Assembly: GCA_035048495.1 (NCBI GenBank) | Contig: JASUTR010000247.1 | Coordinates: 124,001 to 188,000, forward strand | DNA length: 64,000 nt | Direction of reading: 5' to 3' | DNA from: Euptelea pleiosperma | Taxonomy: Eukaryota; Streptophyta; Magnoliopsida; Ranunculales; Eupteleaceae | Shown: positions 49,007-59,304 of the stretch, in pieces | How the letters are laid out: every line of letters starts with the position of its first letter | Position numbering within the stretch: the stretch's first letter is position 1 | Translations under genes and position numbers: made by a program | The notes under the pieces: model-generated | Seen by the model: only the letters and a program-made list of their open reading frames with translations | What the model was told of the DNA's origin: nothing | Database searches by the model: none

Positions 49007-50784
49007 TGTTCGGGAGTGCGAAAAAGGACGTAAAGACGGAATTGGAAAGTTGCTGAAGCGAAAAGCTGCTCAATTTGGCCAGCCCGACCTTTTCGGGAAA
49101 CTTTCTATTTTTTGTTTTTGTTGATTTTTAGCAGTTTTTAAATTACTATTTTTAAGGCCTCGGAAGGCCGAGTGCAAGTTGTAATAATTTAGGAATTTTA
49201 TTGCTTTTCATATAACTGCTAGATCTTGTTCTAGGGTTTTTTAGAAACCCTAGATTAAGTGGAAATTACCAAAAAAAATTAAAAAAATCAAAATTCAAAA
49301 AAAAATTAGGGTTTTATATTCTGCAGATTTTTAGAAATCACCAATCAAGGATTTGCGATTTTTGGAAAGATTCCAAAATCTTGAAACTCTGCTTAATTAG
49401 GGTTTCCCCTCTTAGAAGTTTCCTCTTTAGAAGAATTTCTATCTTTAGAAATCTTCCGAATTTGGAAAAGTCTGCAAAAGGAAACATCCCAAATCTAGCA
49501 GAATTTCAATTTTGGGAAATTTCCCAAAATTATAAGGGATCTCGCAATCAAATCTTTCTTGGAAGATCTCCACAATTCGGGAAACTTTCCAATCTAGGTA
49601 TTTTCCAATCTGGGAATTCCTAAATTTTAACCCATCTCGAATTTGGAAACTCATTCAAAAACTTGCATAAATTCAGTGCTTGTTCAGTGAACCCTAAAAA
49701 GGCAAGGATCTTCCAAATAGAATCCCACATACCTAGACCGTGCGATCTAACTTTTCTGCAGGAACACGATCCAGTGTGGGTAGAGAGCGAAAGCTCAAAG
49801 AGGTGGAGTCGGGCCCAAGCCCATTAGGATACCCCTCTCTAACCCACGGAGGAGACCCCGTGGCGTGGCCCACGGGAGGTAAGTCTCTATCCTCGCCTTG
49901 AGTGCGATACAGAGCAATTTGGGTGCATCATTGCCGCTTGTCTATTTGCTTTCGCATCCATATTCTTCGACTTGCGTGGCGTGGCCGTTAATCAATCAAC
50001 TCTAAGAGAGCAGACCCAGCTCCAAAATTGAAACTGGTGGGATTTCATCACCCACCTCATCATTCCAACTGATTTGATCCCGAGGCTCCATTTAATTAAA
50101 AAGAATCAAGAAGTAGAGCCAATTAGCCCGGTGTTCGAGGAAAAATCCACACAAAGCGAATCCGCTTAACATCCAATCGAAATAAGACCACGAGCGCGGG
50201 TCCCTGTTGTCTAACACACCCATAAGTCCCTGCTACTCAAGTACACTGAGCTCGACGTGGCATCTTGGACTATTCGGCGGTTAGTTGCGTGTGGACTAGG
50301 AACACGCACCAACCCTAGCTTAACCCGAGGGAACACTCTTCTTATACACTTGACCAATCCGGTTAGTCTGGGACGTACTTAAGACAGCCATTGTGCCGCA
50401 CGTCTGTCTAGGCTTCGGATTGCCTTGTTGTTGACTAGAGTTAGTACTAAAGGATTCGCTTTGAAGAGTGTAGCCTGGTGAGAACCTAAGAGCGACAAAG
50501 TTAGTCCGGCGGTTAACAAGATAAACCAGTGGTCCGCCCACTGTCATAATCTACTGTAGCCCCAAAACTAACAAGATAATGCCTAAAATATATCCTGATT
50601 GTTTAGAATAGGATTATCTGTGCTTGGTGTGCATCATTTAGAATCACTACTCCAGTGTCTCCTTTTGGCAACTTTTTGCCAAATCTTGGGCTTACTTTTT
50701 CAAGTAGAAGCCCGGTTGGACCTGTCCTAACCTTTTACTGACTCGATCTGAGAGTTAGTCCACCACACCCCTCTATCGCCTCTA
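49007..50784 (+). other. Retrotransposon 5' leader, non-coding
   Basis: About 1.8 kb between PBS and ORF with no convincing coding frame. It holds an AT-rich stretch (about 49240-49640) made of degenerate AATTTGGAAA/TTTCCAAATT-like pieces, including a perfect 24-bp palindrome at 49508-49531. A good splice-donor-like AG/GTAAGT lies at 49877-49884. An 8-bp-arm hairpin lies at 50664-50683 (TTTGGCAA, CTTT, TTGCCAAA). Acceptor-like TTACTTTTTCAAG lies at about 50692-50705. The leader may carry packaging signals or an intron, but neither is shown. Confidence 0.7.
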
Positions 50785-52638
50785 ATGGCAGATGAACGGC
50801 CTCTGTATGAGACCTACTACAGTTTCTGTGAGAATCGAGGTGATCACTCTCAACAATGGTATGACAACTCTGCGTATCATCATGATACTCCAGTCTCGCA
50901 CACTTCTACAGGGTATGATAATCACCGAGATCCGGAGTACAATTCTGTACTCCAAGAGCTTAAAAATTCAGTCTCTACCCTTCGTGCCGCAGTCCAGCAA
51001 CCTCTGTACCATTCCCAGTCTGTAGGATATTACCCTCCTATCCAGCAAGATGTCTGTACCTTTCCCTCCCCATTGCAGACCTCCTATGACAACACTTATT
51101 ATCCAGATAATAGGAGTCACCATAACTTTGGTTGGGAACAGTCTGCCCTCCCGCAGCAACTGCCTCAGGATAATTATCCTTCCGGGTTCCATCAACCCAA
51201 TGGAGAGTATGACTGGCAATATTCGCAATCCCAGTACCCGTCATATCCACAGAATGACTATTCTGATCAACAGTGGGCCCCTCAGGATTTTCAGAGTCAG
51301 CAACTAGTCCCAGACTCCACTTTGCCTTACAACTTTCATACCCAGTCAGACTACAATCAAGAGTTGGCACCTCAGCTCCCCTTGGCTGAACCACCTCCGT
51401 TGGCTACCAAACCCGGTCTAGAGGACCTTCTCTCTCAGTACATTGCCCAGCAACAACAGTATTTCCAAGGTCTAGAGCACCAACAACAGCTATCTATGGA
51501 GAGCTTGGAGCAACGTCTAGTTAAATTAGAAAACGAGAGAGAGGAAGTCAACTTCACTAGCCCACCAATAGCCTATCTTAAGGAGAGTGACATGGCCACT
51601 GTCTATAATGAGGAGTCGCACAATTGGACCAAGTACCAGAATTGCCCGGATGAAATAGAAGTTGTTACCATCCCTAGATCAAGCTTGATTATTGAGGAAC
51701 CAGTGTATCCTTATACGGTGCCTTTAAAAGCACCACATCCTGAACCTACCTCAGAGCAACCTATTTCTCACTCTCCCACTGCTGCTTCTAATATGGACCC
51801 TGAAGATGATCATCATGACACTGAGTTTTGTCTCGATCGTAGGATCCCTACTGTCATAGATCTACCGTTCCTCCCCACTTCCCTTGGTATGAGCCATAAT
51901 AGTGATGAACCCGTGTCTCCATCTATGGTGCCCTTAACAGCACCAACTTCTAGACCGAGCCCAGAGAAACCCGGTTCCATCTCTATCTCTGATAATTCTT
52001 TCTCTACCCTGGATGCAGACATTCCTACCGTAGAACATTGTCTAGAATATGAGACTCCCGCTGTCCTGGACCTACCGATCCCCACCGAGGAGGGACGTAT
52101 TGAATGTAGGGATTGGAACATCCCTATCACATTAGACAACATCGAGAAAGAGGTCAACAGTTTTCACCCGTCACCCTACGTCGATATTATCGATGACCCG
52201 TGCGCCGTAGAGAGTCTAATCCAGGACTCTCCCGAGGATAAATTATCCAAGTGTCAAGAACACTTTGCGTCTGACTTCATCTCGGAGTCCAACATTTCTG
52301 GTATTACCGATCTGCAGGAGTCTGCTCCATTCAGATACATTCCCGCAAAACTCAATGAGTTTGCGGCTCTGCTAACCACGGTCAGAGAACCCACTACTAC
52401 TCACCTCTCAGTCTTTACTGAGAAGCTTCTATCCCTCCCCGCTGAATTAAATGTTTTTGCGGGTCTGCTCAGAGAAACCACTCCTACTCTCCTCTCAATC
52501 TTTACTGAGAAGCTTCGATCCCTCCCAGATCAACTCCGTACTTTTGCCGGTCTGCTCAGAGAGCTCAATGCCCTTCTCTCAATTTACACTGAGAAAGACC
52601 TGTTCTACACAGGTATACCTAGACAAGGGATAGGATAA
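50785..52638 (+). CDS. 617-aa retrotransposon protein of unknown function (gag-like position)
   Basis: A single long ATG-to-TAG frame in the interior of the LTR element, with no frameshift. Residues 1-220 are rich in Q, Y, S, P and D, with repeated SQ/YP patches and no predicted fold. Residues about 211-257 (LEDLLSQYIAQQQQYFQGLE onward) look like an amphipathic, coiled-coil-prone helix. Residues about 300-430 hold two diverged copies of a unit running from EPVYPYTVPL to IPTVIDLP, recurring as EPVSPSMVPL to TPAVLDLP. Residues about 518-610 hold three tandem copies of a roughly 30-residue unit (LNEFAALL, LNVFAGLL, LRTFAGLL, each followed by an LS-x-x-TEK segment). No capsid core, CCHC knuckle, protease or polymerase motif is visible. 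By position it replaces gag. It might be a diverged gag portion that co-assembles with a partner element's proteins, or captured sequence. I do not recognise it. Confidence 0.75.
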   Translation: MADERPLYETYYSFCENRGDHSQQWYDNSAYHHDTPVSHTSTGYDNHRDPEYNSVLQELKNSVSTLRAAVQQPLYHSQSVGYYPPIQQDVCTFPSPLQTSYDNTYYPDNRSHHNFGWEQSALPQQLPQDNYPSGFHQPNGEYDWQYSQSQYPSYPQNDYSDQQWAPQDFQSQQLVPDSTLPYNFHTQSDYNQELAPQLPLAEPPPLATKPGLEDLLSQYIAQQQQYFQGLEHQQQLSMESLEQRLVKLENEREEVNFTSPPIAYLKESDMATVYNEESHNWTKYQNCPDEIEVVTIPRSSLIIEEPVYPYTVPLKAPHPEPTSEQPISHSPTAASNMDPEDDHHDTEFCLDRRIPTVIDLPFLPTSLGMSHNSDEPVSPSMVPLTAPTSRPSPEKPGSISISDNSFSTLDADIPTVEHCLEYETPAVLDLPIPTEEGRIECRDWNIPITLDNIEKEVNSFHPSPYVDIIDDPCAVESLIQDSPEDKLSKCQEHFASDFISESNISGITDLQESAPFRYIPAKLNEFAALLTTVREPTTTHLSVFTEKLLSLPAELNVFAGLLRETTPTLLSIFTEKLRSLPDQLRTFAGLLRELNALLSIYTEKDLFYTGIPRQGIG

Positions 52639-52705
52639 TTGTTTCCGTTCCACCTTAGGTGTCAGGAAGACTGCAGATTCACTCAGTCTCCATGAGTTTT
52701 ATCCT

Positions 52706-52730
52706 GGTTGGGGGTACTTGATATACCCCC
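52706..52730 (+). repeat. Internal PPT-like tract with inverted repeat
   Basis: GGTTGGGGGT at 52706-52715 overlaps an inverted repeat, GGGGGTA (52710-52716), seven bases, TACCCCC (52724-52730). Upstream is an AGACTG ... CAGTCT pair (about 52669-52690). Confidence 0.75.
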
Positions 52731-52967
52731 GTCATGTCTGGCTGAAGACGTAAAACTTAGCGCTTTCGGAAAGGCAATTCCGGTATTCCTAGAGTACATG
52801 AGTCTCATGCATTTGTGATTATTGTTATATCTCTGAAAATGCAGGTACATTCATTCTCCCAATCATCAGGTATCACACACTGTCGAGTTTTTGCCGACTT
52901 GGTAACATCCTTCCTGAATCTTTGCATCATCATCACTGATTTGTTATCATTTTATGTCCCGGTCCTG

Positions 52968-53002
52968 AGCACCGAGGACGGTGCTATATTTTGGTTGGGG
53001 GT
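52968..53002 (+). repeat. Internal hairpin plus PPT-like module
   Basis: AGCACCG, loop AGGA, CGGTGCT (52968-52985) is a perfect 7-bp-arm hairpin, followed seven bases later by GGTTGGGGGT (52993-53002). The layout, a stem with a GAGGAC-type loop and then a G-rich tract, resembles a post-pol motif that I recall from several plant Ty3/gypsy elements. Confidence 0.8.
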
Positions 53003-53044
53003 GGGTATTTACCAAAACTCATGTATTCCTTTTGATAAATATAT

Positions 53045-53068
53045 AAAAAAAAAAAAAAAAAAAAAAAA
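53045..53068 (+). repeat. A24 tract
   Basis: Twenty-four consecutive As inside the retrotransposon, about 45 bp after the second PPT-like module. It may be a simple homopolymer expansion or a reverse-transcribed poly(A). Confidence 0.9.
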
Positions 53069-54578
53069 GAAGGTTGTTTTTGGGGTGATTTCCGATGTTC
53101 TCCAAAAGTTTTCTAGAATTTCAAAAATGTGTCAAATACCCTGACTTTGATTAGCTGAAAACCTCCGTTAAGTCAGTATTGAGGATGTCAATTTTTGTTT
53201 AAAGTTAGCGTTGAATCAAGTCAAGCGTGGCTACAGCAGGTTTGAAAACTCAGAAAATCTCAGATTTGGCACAATTGTACACTATCAACATCAGAGTCGT
53301 CCTAAGTTTTGAAACTCTAGAGATCCTATAAGAATAATTGTGGAGACCTAACCCAGTGAGCTTTCGAACCTTTAATCATTTCGGAGAGTTATACAATAAT
53401 CCTGAGTCAATGCATGACTCACTATTCTTCATGCCCGCAATATTCGTTGAGAGATCTCATTATCTTTTGCTTCGATCATAGAACTCGGAACGACATCAAC
53501 ATTGGATTACTACGACAGAACCTTCTCTATATCCAGTCAAGACAGTATACATGATAGTGCAAACCCTAGAAAATGATTTAGGCCATTTTTTTCTGAACCA
53601 TTCAGCCTTTTTACTCACCTGAATTATACTTCACTAGAAACCCCTTGAACATTTCTATAAAAGCCTTTTATTTGCAAACCCATCAACCTAAAATCCAGTC
53701 CCGCTACGAAACATGACTGGCTACCCTTATTTTGAGATGGACAAAAGAATAACTGATGTGGGTGTACCGTGAAAAGAAAAGTAAAGAAGAAGAATCAAAA
53801 GGAAAAGAAAGTGGTTCAAGCTGAAAACAAAATATGAAAAGAAAGTATGAAAAAGTGCTGAAAAGAAATTGAGCAGTCTCAAAAATATCAAGAACAAGAG
53901 AAAAATATGAAAAAAAGGAAAAAGAACCAGATAATGGTGTTACGTCGCAGGAAAAATGCAAGAAAATGACAATATCCTCTCAAGATCTTTGAAATCCTGT
54001 ATCCCTTTATCTCTCTACACCTGACCTAAGCCTCATTACAACCCAGGAAAGTCCTACTTGATTCTAGGATAGTACGATCATAAAATGTGGAGATTGGAGA
54101 AAGAGAAGCTATAGAGTTTGATCTGACGTTCCCGAGTGAAGTGATATTCCAATCATGAGATCTTCTTCTGTTAAAGATGTCCTTCCTTCAAATAAAACAT
54201 ATGTGAGATCTTTTGCCTCTTTATATTAAATACATCTCCTCACATATAAATTGAGAGAAAAGAAGAAAACCCTTCTTGTGTGATTCTATTTTGAGTGCTA
54301 AACATGTGAGATTTGAGGTCGAGGCATAAAAACTTAGAGGTGATCTGGAAATCTTTACTGTCGGATGATGAGAATGTTGAGCACACACACACGCAGAGTC
54401 TGACTATTCTGGGTCATGATTATCAGTCTGTAGTCTTGCCAAAACTTTCCAACTCTTCGCTAGCATGTAACTATTTTTGCATCCATTCAATGATTTGACG
54501 AACGGTGTTTTCCCTGAGCTAATATGAAAAAGTGTGCAGCATGTGCAGAGCCCTTTTAAGCTCATTTATTTCGCACTA

Positions 54579-54614
54579 ATTGCCAAGGATTGGCAATATG
54601 CTGGTTGGGGGTTG
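54579..54614 (+). promoter_or_regulatory. 3' hairpin and polypurine tract (PPT)
   Basis: ATTGCCAA, loop GGA, TTGGCAAT (54579-54597) is a perfect 8-bp-arm hairpin. Five bases later comes GGTTGGGGGT (54603-54612), two bases before the right LTR. The position identifies it as the PPT that primes plus-strand synthesis. Confidence 0.85.
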
Positions 54615-57551
54615 TGATATTCGCTCAAAAGTGCTTATTTTAAGCAATTATCCTTTTAGCGTTATTGCATTCTCCTACGTAAAATACTCTATTTACCTAC
54701 TTTTCTACGTAAGAGTCTCTTCTGTTGCGTAGAACACACTTTTCTGGACGAAATGGTATATTTGCATGCATTAAACACATTTTCAGAAATCTAGATATTA
54801 AGCCGTTCTGATAAAGTCTCATTACGCGCTTCTTCTGTCGCAGGAAACCCCGATGGGATGATTCTCGAGACTTGCGGGCCTAGATCGATCATGAAAGCCC
54901 ATTATCAAAGCTTAAAGAGCCAACAGGCTATGACTAGAAGATATGGGCCAAATACGGGTTGAAAAAGAGGATCGAAAAGCTGGCCCAAGGAACCACGAGA
55001 GCGGGAGAGCTAATAACCAAGAGAAGGACCAAAGCATTTAAAGCCACATCAAATGATGGCCTGCTCTACTGGCAAAGCTCAAGTGAAGAACAATGGAAAA
55101 CCAGGGTTCATGACCCTCTGCCAATACTTTTTCTGATATTTTCTCTCTCATCTCTCCTTATTTTCTCTCTCTTCATTTCTCGGTCCTCGAATCTATTGAC
55201 TTAACCCCAGACCTCCTGCTCATTGGCTCTGTCTCATCTCCCTTCGCTTTCTGACCGTTGGATCTTCCATCGGGCCGTTGAATCTCTATAGATCGCCATG
55301 TGATCTATCAATTCTATGCATCCGACCATCCGATCATGCTACTGATCAGTCAATCATCCATCCTATCAACCACCCGATCTCCAGTGTAAAATATCAGTCC
55401 CTAAGGCAGGTTTGATTGTAGAGTAATGCCTCAGATTATTGATCGTGGCTGAGAGCGTAGAGCTCGATTTCCGAAGAAAAGAAAATACATCTTTCCTTGA
55501 TGGGTATTTCAAGGGGAAAAATGCATTTTTCTCCCCTGGCAACCAAACGCACCCTAACCCACATCCATCGAGCCCAGTGGCCCACTATCCTTCTCACCTA
55601 CCTTCTGGCCCATGGCCGATGCACTCTGGGCCCACGATTTTGAGCATTCCCATTGGCCAACCACTGGCCGACTCGTGGCGTCATCTCTCGGCCAACCACT
55701 GGCCAACACGTGGCATCAGCTTTTGGCCTGGTGGTCATGGCCAAATAGCCCACGAGCCCAAGCCCGTAACCCACATCACTTTTCAAAAATAAAAATTAAA
55801 ATAAAAAATAAAAAATAAAAAAAAAATGATTTTTTTTTTAGAAACCGTGAGTTTCTAAGTGTAGAAACCCACGGTTTCTACTTAAGGGGAGGGTTGAAAA
55901 ACCCTCAAGGGCTCTCTTCCTCTGCCATTTTTTTCCTCTTTCTTCCTCTTCTGCTCAGCTCCTTCACCTCCGGCGAGCCACCACCGGACTGGTTCGCCGG
56001 CTTCTTCTTCTTCTTCTTCTTCTTCTTCTTCTTCTTCTTCTTTCCCTCCTTCTTCTTCTTCTTCTTCTTCTTCTTCTTCTTCTTCTTCTTCTCCTCTTCC
56101 TCTTCCTCTTCCTCTTCTTCTTCTTCGTTTTCTTGTTGCTGGAGTTGCAGGTCTGCAACTCCGGCCGGCGAACCGAGCGCCACCACCGTCCTCACCACAG
56201 CAAGCTGGTGAGGGTCCTCCCCCTCTTCTTCTTCCTTCTCTTCCTTCCTCTTCCTCCCTTCCCTTCTTCCTTCTTCCTTCTTCTTCTTCTTCCTCCCCTT
56301 CTTCTGCTGCGTTTTTTTTTCGTTTCACGATCACACCGGAGTTGCAGGTCTGCAACTCCGGCCTCCACCACCAACCAGCAACCACGTTGCTGTTCTTCAC
56401 CTATCCTCCACGCTCTTGACGCCACTAATTAACCCATCTTCACCACGATCTTCCCCGCTTGAGATTTCACCACACCACCCCGTCATCTTCTTCTTCACAT
56501 CACGGCCGGAGTTGCAGGTTTGCAACTCCGGCGTTAATGGCGTGAATATAAAAAAAAAAAAAAAGAAAGGAAAGAGAGAAGAGAAAAGAAGAGAAAGGAA
56601 GAGGGTTCATCCTCCATGACCGTTAGATCATCGCACCATTAACGCCACTGCCTAGAACCTGCTGCCCACCGGTGCATCCTTCATCTCCTCCTCTCAATGT
56701 CTCTCCATCGCTGCAAGTCGAGGTGAGGACGTTGAGGGCTGCCAGACCGTGTTTCACCATCTCCTTATCTCCCTCACTGACCTGAAATCTCCTCTCTCCA
56801 GCTGATATCACCTCCACGAGCTCCATTGCCGGAGTTGCAGGTCTGCAACTCCGGCGAAACCAAAATAAAAAAAAAAAAAAAAAAACAAAAAAAAAAAGAA
56901 AAGAAGAAAAGAGAGGAGCCTTACCTCCTCTGGAGTTGCTGCCCCAATCACGCCCCTTCTCCTCGATACAGCATCTCCTCCATAGCGCCAACCACCACGT
57001 TGCAAACAGGTGGCAAAATCACTTCATGGGCTCCTCCACCTCGTCCTTGGTAAGCTTTCTTATTTAGTTTCAATTTCTCTCTCTAGGTTTCTCCCTCTCT
57101 TTCTCTTTTTATCTCTCTATTTCTCTCTCTCTCTCTAGACCTCTCTCTAGGATTAGATTTCTCTCTTCTTCTACCACTTTCTCTCTCTCCTCTTCAACAT
57201 TTTTCCAACTTTCTCTCTCTAGTTTCTCTCTCTCAAAGCCTCTTTCTCTCTCTACATCCCTCTCTTATTAAAATGCTTTCTAGTTTAGTTATTTTGTTAG
57301 ATTTTTGCTGTAAAAGACGATTTTGATTGAATAAAGTTGATTTGAATAAAATTATGTTCCATTCTCTACAAAATTCCCGTCATTTTATGTTCATTATCGC
57401 GCTAATCTGACTAATCCCGAGTGCGGATCGACATCCGACACTAGCCACTATGCAAAACTGCTCATTTTACAGGTTAAAATTCTCGGATAATTACAAATAT
57501 TGTTGAAGTTAGGGTTTCCGTAACCAACGACGCGGAAAAAACCTACTTTCA
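54615..57551 (+). repeat. Right (3') LTR, 2937 bp
   Basis: Same length as the left LTR and identical by eye apart from the base at 56311. It carries the same palindromes (56141, 56336, 56505, 56828), homopyrimidine tracts and AATAAA signals. It is followed by the target duplication AATAT and satellite. Confidence 0.95.
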
Positions 57552-57556
57552 AATAT
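57552..57556. repeat. LTR-element target-site duplication, right
   Basis: AATAT, identical to 46043-46047. The satellite resumes as AACAGACAAACTGAG. Confidence 0.92.
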
Positions 57557-57770
57557 AACAGACAAACTGAGTCCAATTTGAGACGTTGACGCACGGATGG
57601 AGCTAACTTGTTTCGACTGTCCCGAATCTTGTTCCAACACTTTAAATGTGTTGAAACAATATTAATGGAAGAGTTTGTGTCCAATTACGAGGTCCGATTG
57701 CGAAAAAGTTACAAGTTATAGGCTTCTGATTGTAACACACAAACTTAGTCCAATTAAACACATTGACGCA
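57552..57770. repeat. Satellite remnant between two transposons
   Basis: About 1.2 monomers. Its private variants (CTTCTGATTGTAACAC, then CAATTAAACACATTGACGCA) match 40256-40470, so it continues the monomer interrupted by the LTR element. It is cut off at GACGCA by the start of the LINE. Confidence 0.93.
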
Positions 57771-57919
57771 GAAAACAGAGTCAAGGTGAAGAAAGCTTTT
57801 TGCTCTGTTCTCTCTCCTAGGGTTTGAGTTTGGATCGTCTCTTCTTCGCTCGATTTATCTGTTTCTTCTCCGTCCGACAGACAATCTCCCACTTTTATTT
57901 TTGGGGACTGGTTCCGATT

Positions 57920-59304
57920 ATGGCTGACCCCTTGGGGTCTTCTACCGATGCATTGGGGAGTGCATGCACTGGTCCTGTTGTGCCTGTCACGATGAGTTCT
58001 TTCTCCTCAAACCCTGCTGGAATGATTCTTCAAGATGACGATTTTCCAGCTCTAGGAAAACCGCTGCCTGGATCATCTACTTCTCCCTCTCAAACTTGGA
58101 AATCTTTATTTTCCAGCTCGACTCTCTCAAGCAAAACAACGTCTGCCCTTTCCTTCTTTGCACCCTGCTTGATCAATGGCAGACCTGTAGTCAAATGTCC
58201 TCCGGAAGTTCTAGCTGAAGGCAGAGAGCCCTATGGGAAGATTATCTCGTTGGCCAAATAGTGGGTAAGAAGCTCCCTTTCTTTTGGATAAAAAATGCCC
58301 TAGAAAGAATTTGGAATCTGGTAGGTACCTTAGATCTAACTATGCAGGATAATGGTCTACTGTACATGAAATTTTCTGATCTGACCGATAAAGAAAAGGT
58401 TCTGGATAATGGACCCTGGTTTATTTCCGGGAGACTTCTTGTTGTTCGACCTTGGCAATCCGATGTTGAGACGTTATTTACCAAAATCCATTCCCTTCCC
58501 ATCTGGATTAAGCTTATTGACCTACCTAAAATCCTTTGGACTCCAACTGGGATTAGCTACGTCGCAAGTGCTATTGGAAAACCTATATGCTTAGATCGAG
58601 CAACGGATAATAGGAGTCGTCTTTCATATGCCAGAGTCTGTGTTGAAGTTTCATCTAACGGCTCTTTTCCAGATTCTATTCCTGTTGATATGGGTTCTGA
58701 ACCTGATGTGGAAGTTATTGTTGAATATTCCTGGAAACCCCTCAAATGCTCCAATTGTAATTCTCTTGGGCACAATGATAAAAATTGCTCCACTCTTGAG
58801 AAGAAAGCGAGAAAGGAATGGGTTCCTACTGGTAAGATACTTGAAATAGTACCCCAAACTACTACAGCGGCAGCAAAGTTAGGGGAAACCAATCCTCCTT
58901 CTGAGATAGAACAGGGATGTGCTACAGGGGAAGCTGCTAGTCCACCAGTTATTAGACATAATGTCTCTTTGACTACAGCACCATCTCCAATTATCACCGC
59001 TACATCTAGCAAGCAGGCTATACCCCCCAAGGATACAATCAAGCTGTGCAACAAATTCAGTATTTTGGATGATAGTATCACTGATCAAACGTCAGATATT
59101 GAAGAATCTCAAATGTTTAAGGCAGGCCCCTCTGATTTTAGTACCAACGAATTGGAAATTCTCAATCGCAAGGGCAGTCGATTGGACTCTGTTTCACGTC
59201 TTCGAGAAGACATAGTTGCGATGGCCAATTTTCACAAGTTGGCAGATGATTTAGTTAAGGGGACTACCCTGGATGGTACTCTAACTTCCCCCCCCTCCCA
59301 ATGA
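57920..59304 (+). pseudogene. LINE ORF1 (DUF4283, CCHC zinc knuckle), frameshifted
   Basis: ORF1 of plant L1-type LINEs encodes a nucleic-acid-binding protein that coats the element RNA. The likely start is the ATG at 57920 (MADPLGSS). The N-terminal part contains a DDDFPALG motif and runs to a TAG at 58259-58261. The downstream part continues in another frame from about 58230 to the TGA at 59302-59304, so a single-base indel lies near 58225-58235. Counting from 58261, residues 1-130 fit DUF4283 (conserved WIKL.DLP and IG.P...D patches). A CCHC knuckle follows, C163-x2-C166-x4-H171-x4-C176. The tail is low in recognisable motifs. The stop overlaps the ORF2 start (ATGA at 59301-59304). Confidence 0.9.

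Larger units (their letters stand above)
52639..54602 (+). other. Retrotransposon 3' internal region, non-coding
   Basis: About 2 kb between the ORF stop and the PPT. It holds two internal hairpin-plus-GGTTGGGGGT modules (52706 and 52968-53002), a run of 24 As (53045-53068), and a purine-rich A/G tract (about 53770-53960). I find no pol remnant and no convincing antisense gene. Short frames here follow base composition. Confidence 0.75.
46048..57551 (+). mobile_element. Complete non-autonomous LTR retrotransposon
   Basis: An 11.5-kb element bounded by two 2937-bp direct LTRs (46048-48984 and 54615-57551) that start TGATATTCG and end TACTTTCA, with a 5-bp AATAT duplication on both sides. A primer-binding site follows the left LTR and a polypurine tract precedes the right LTR. 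The 5.6-kb interior encodes one 617-codon ORF. I see no protease, reverse transcriptase, RNase H, integrase or CCHC knuckle in any frame, so movement must rely on proteins supplied in trans. Long LTRs with a pol-less interior fit large non-autonomous (LARD or TR-GAG-like) elements, probably Ty3/gypsy and perhaps related to Tat/Athila. That lineage call is inference. The orientation is plus, from PBS, PPT and ORF. Near-identical LTRs indicate a recent insertion. Confidence 0.96.

Noticed and set aside
50320..50547. Antisense 75-aa frame in the leader
   Set aside because: No similarity that I recognise, no regulatory context, and a length expected by chance.
53704..53961. Antisense 85-aa frame in the retrotransposon 3' region (some Tat-like elements carry an antisense ORF here)
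   Set aside because: The frame follows the purine-rich tract, is low complexity (F/S-rich) and short, and shows no recognisable domain.
46048..57551. Autonomous retrotransposon with hidden pol
   Set aside because: I looked for reverse transcriptase, integrase and protease motifs in the interior and found none in any of the long frames. Only one long ORF exists.
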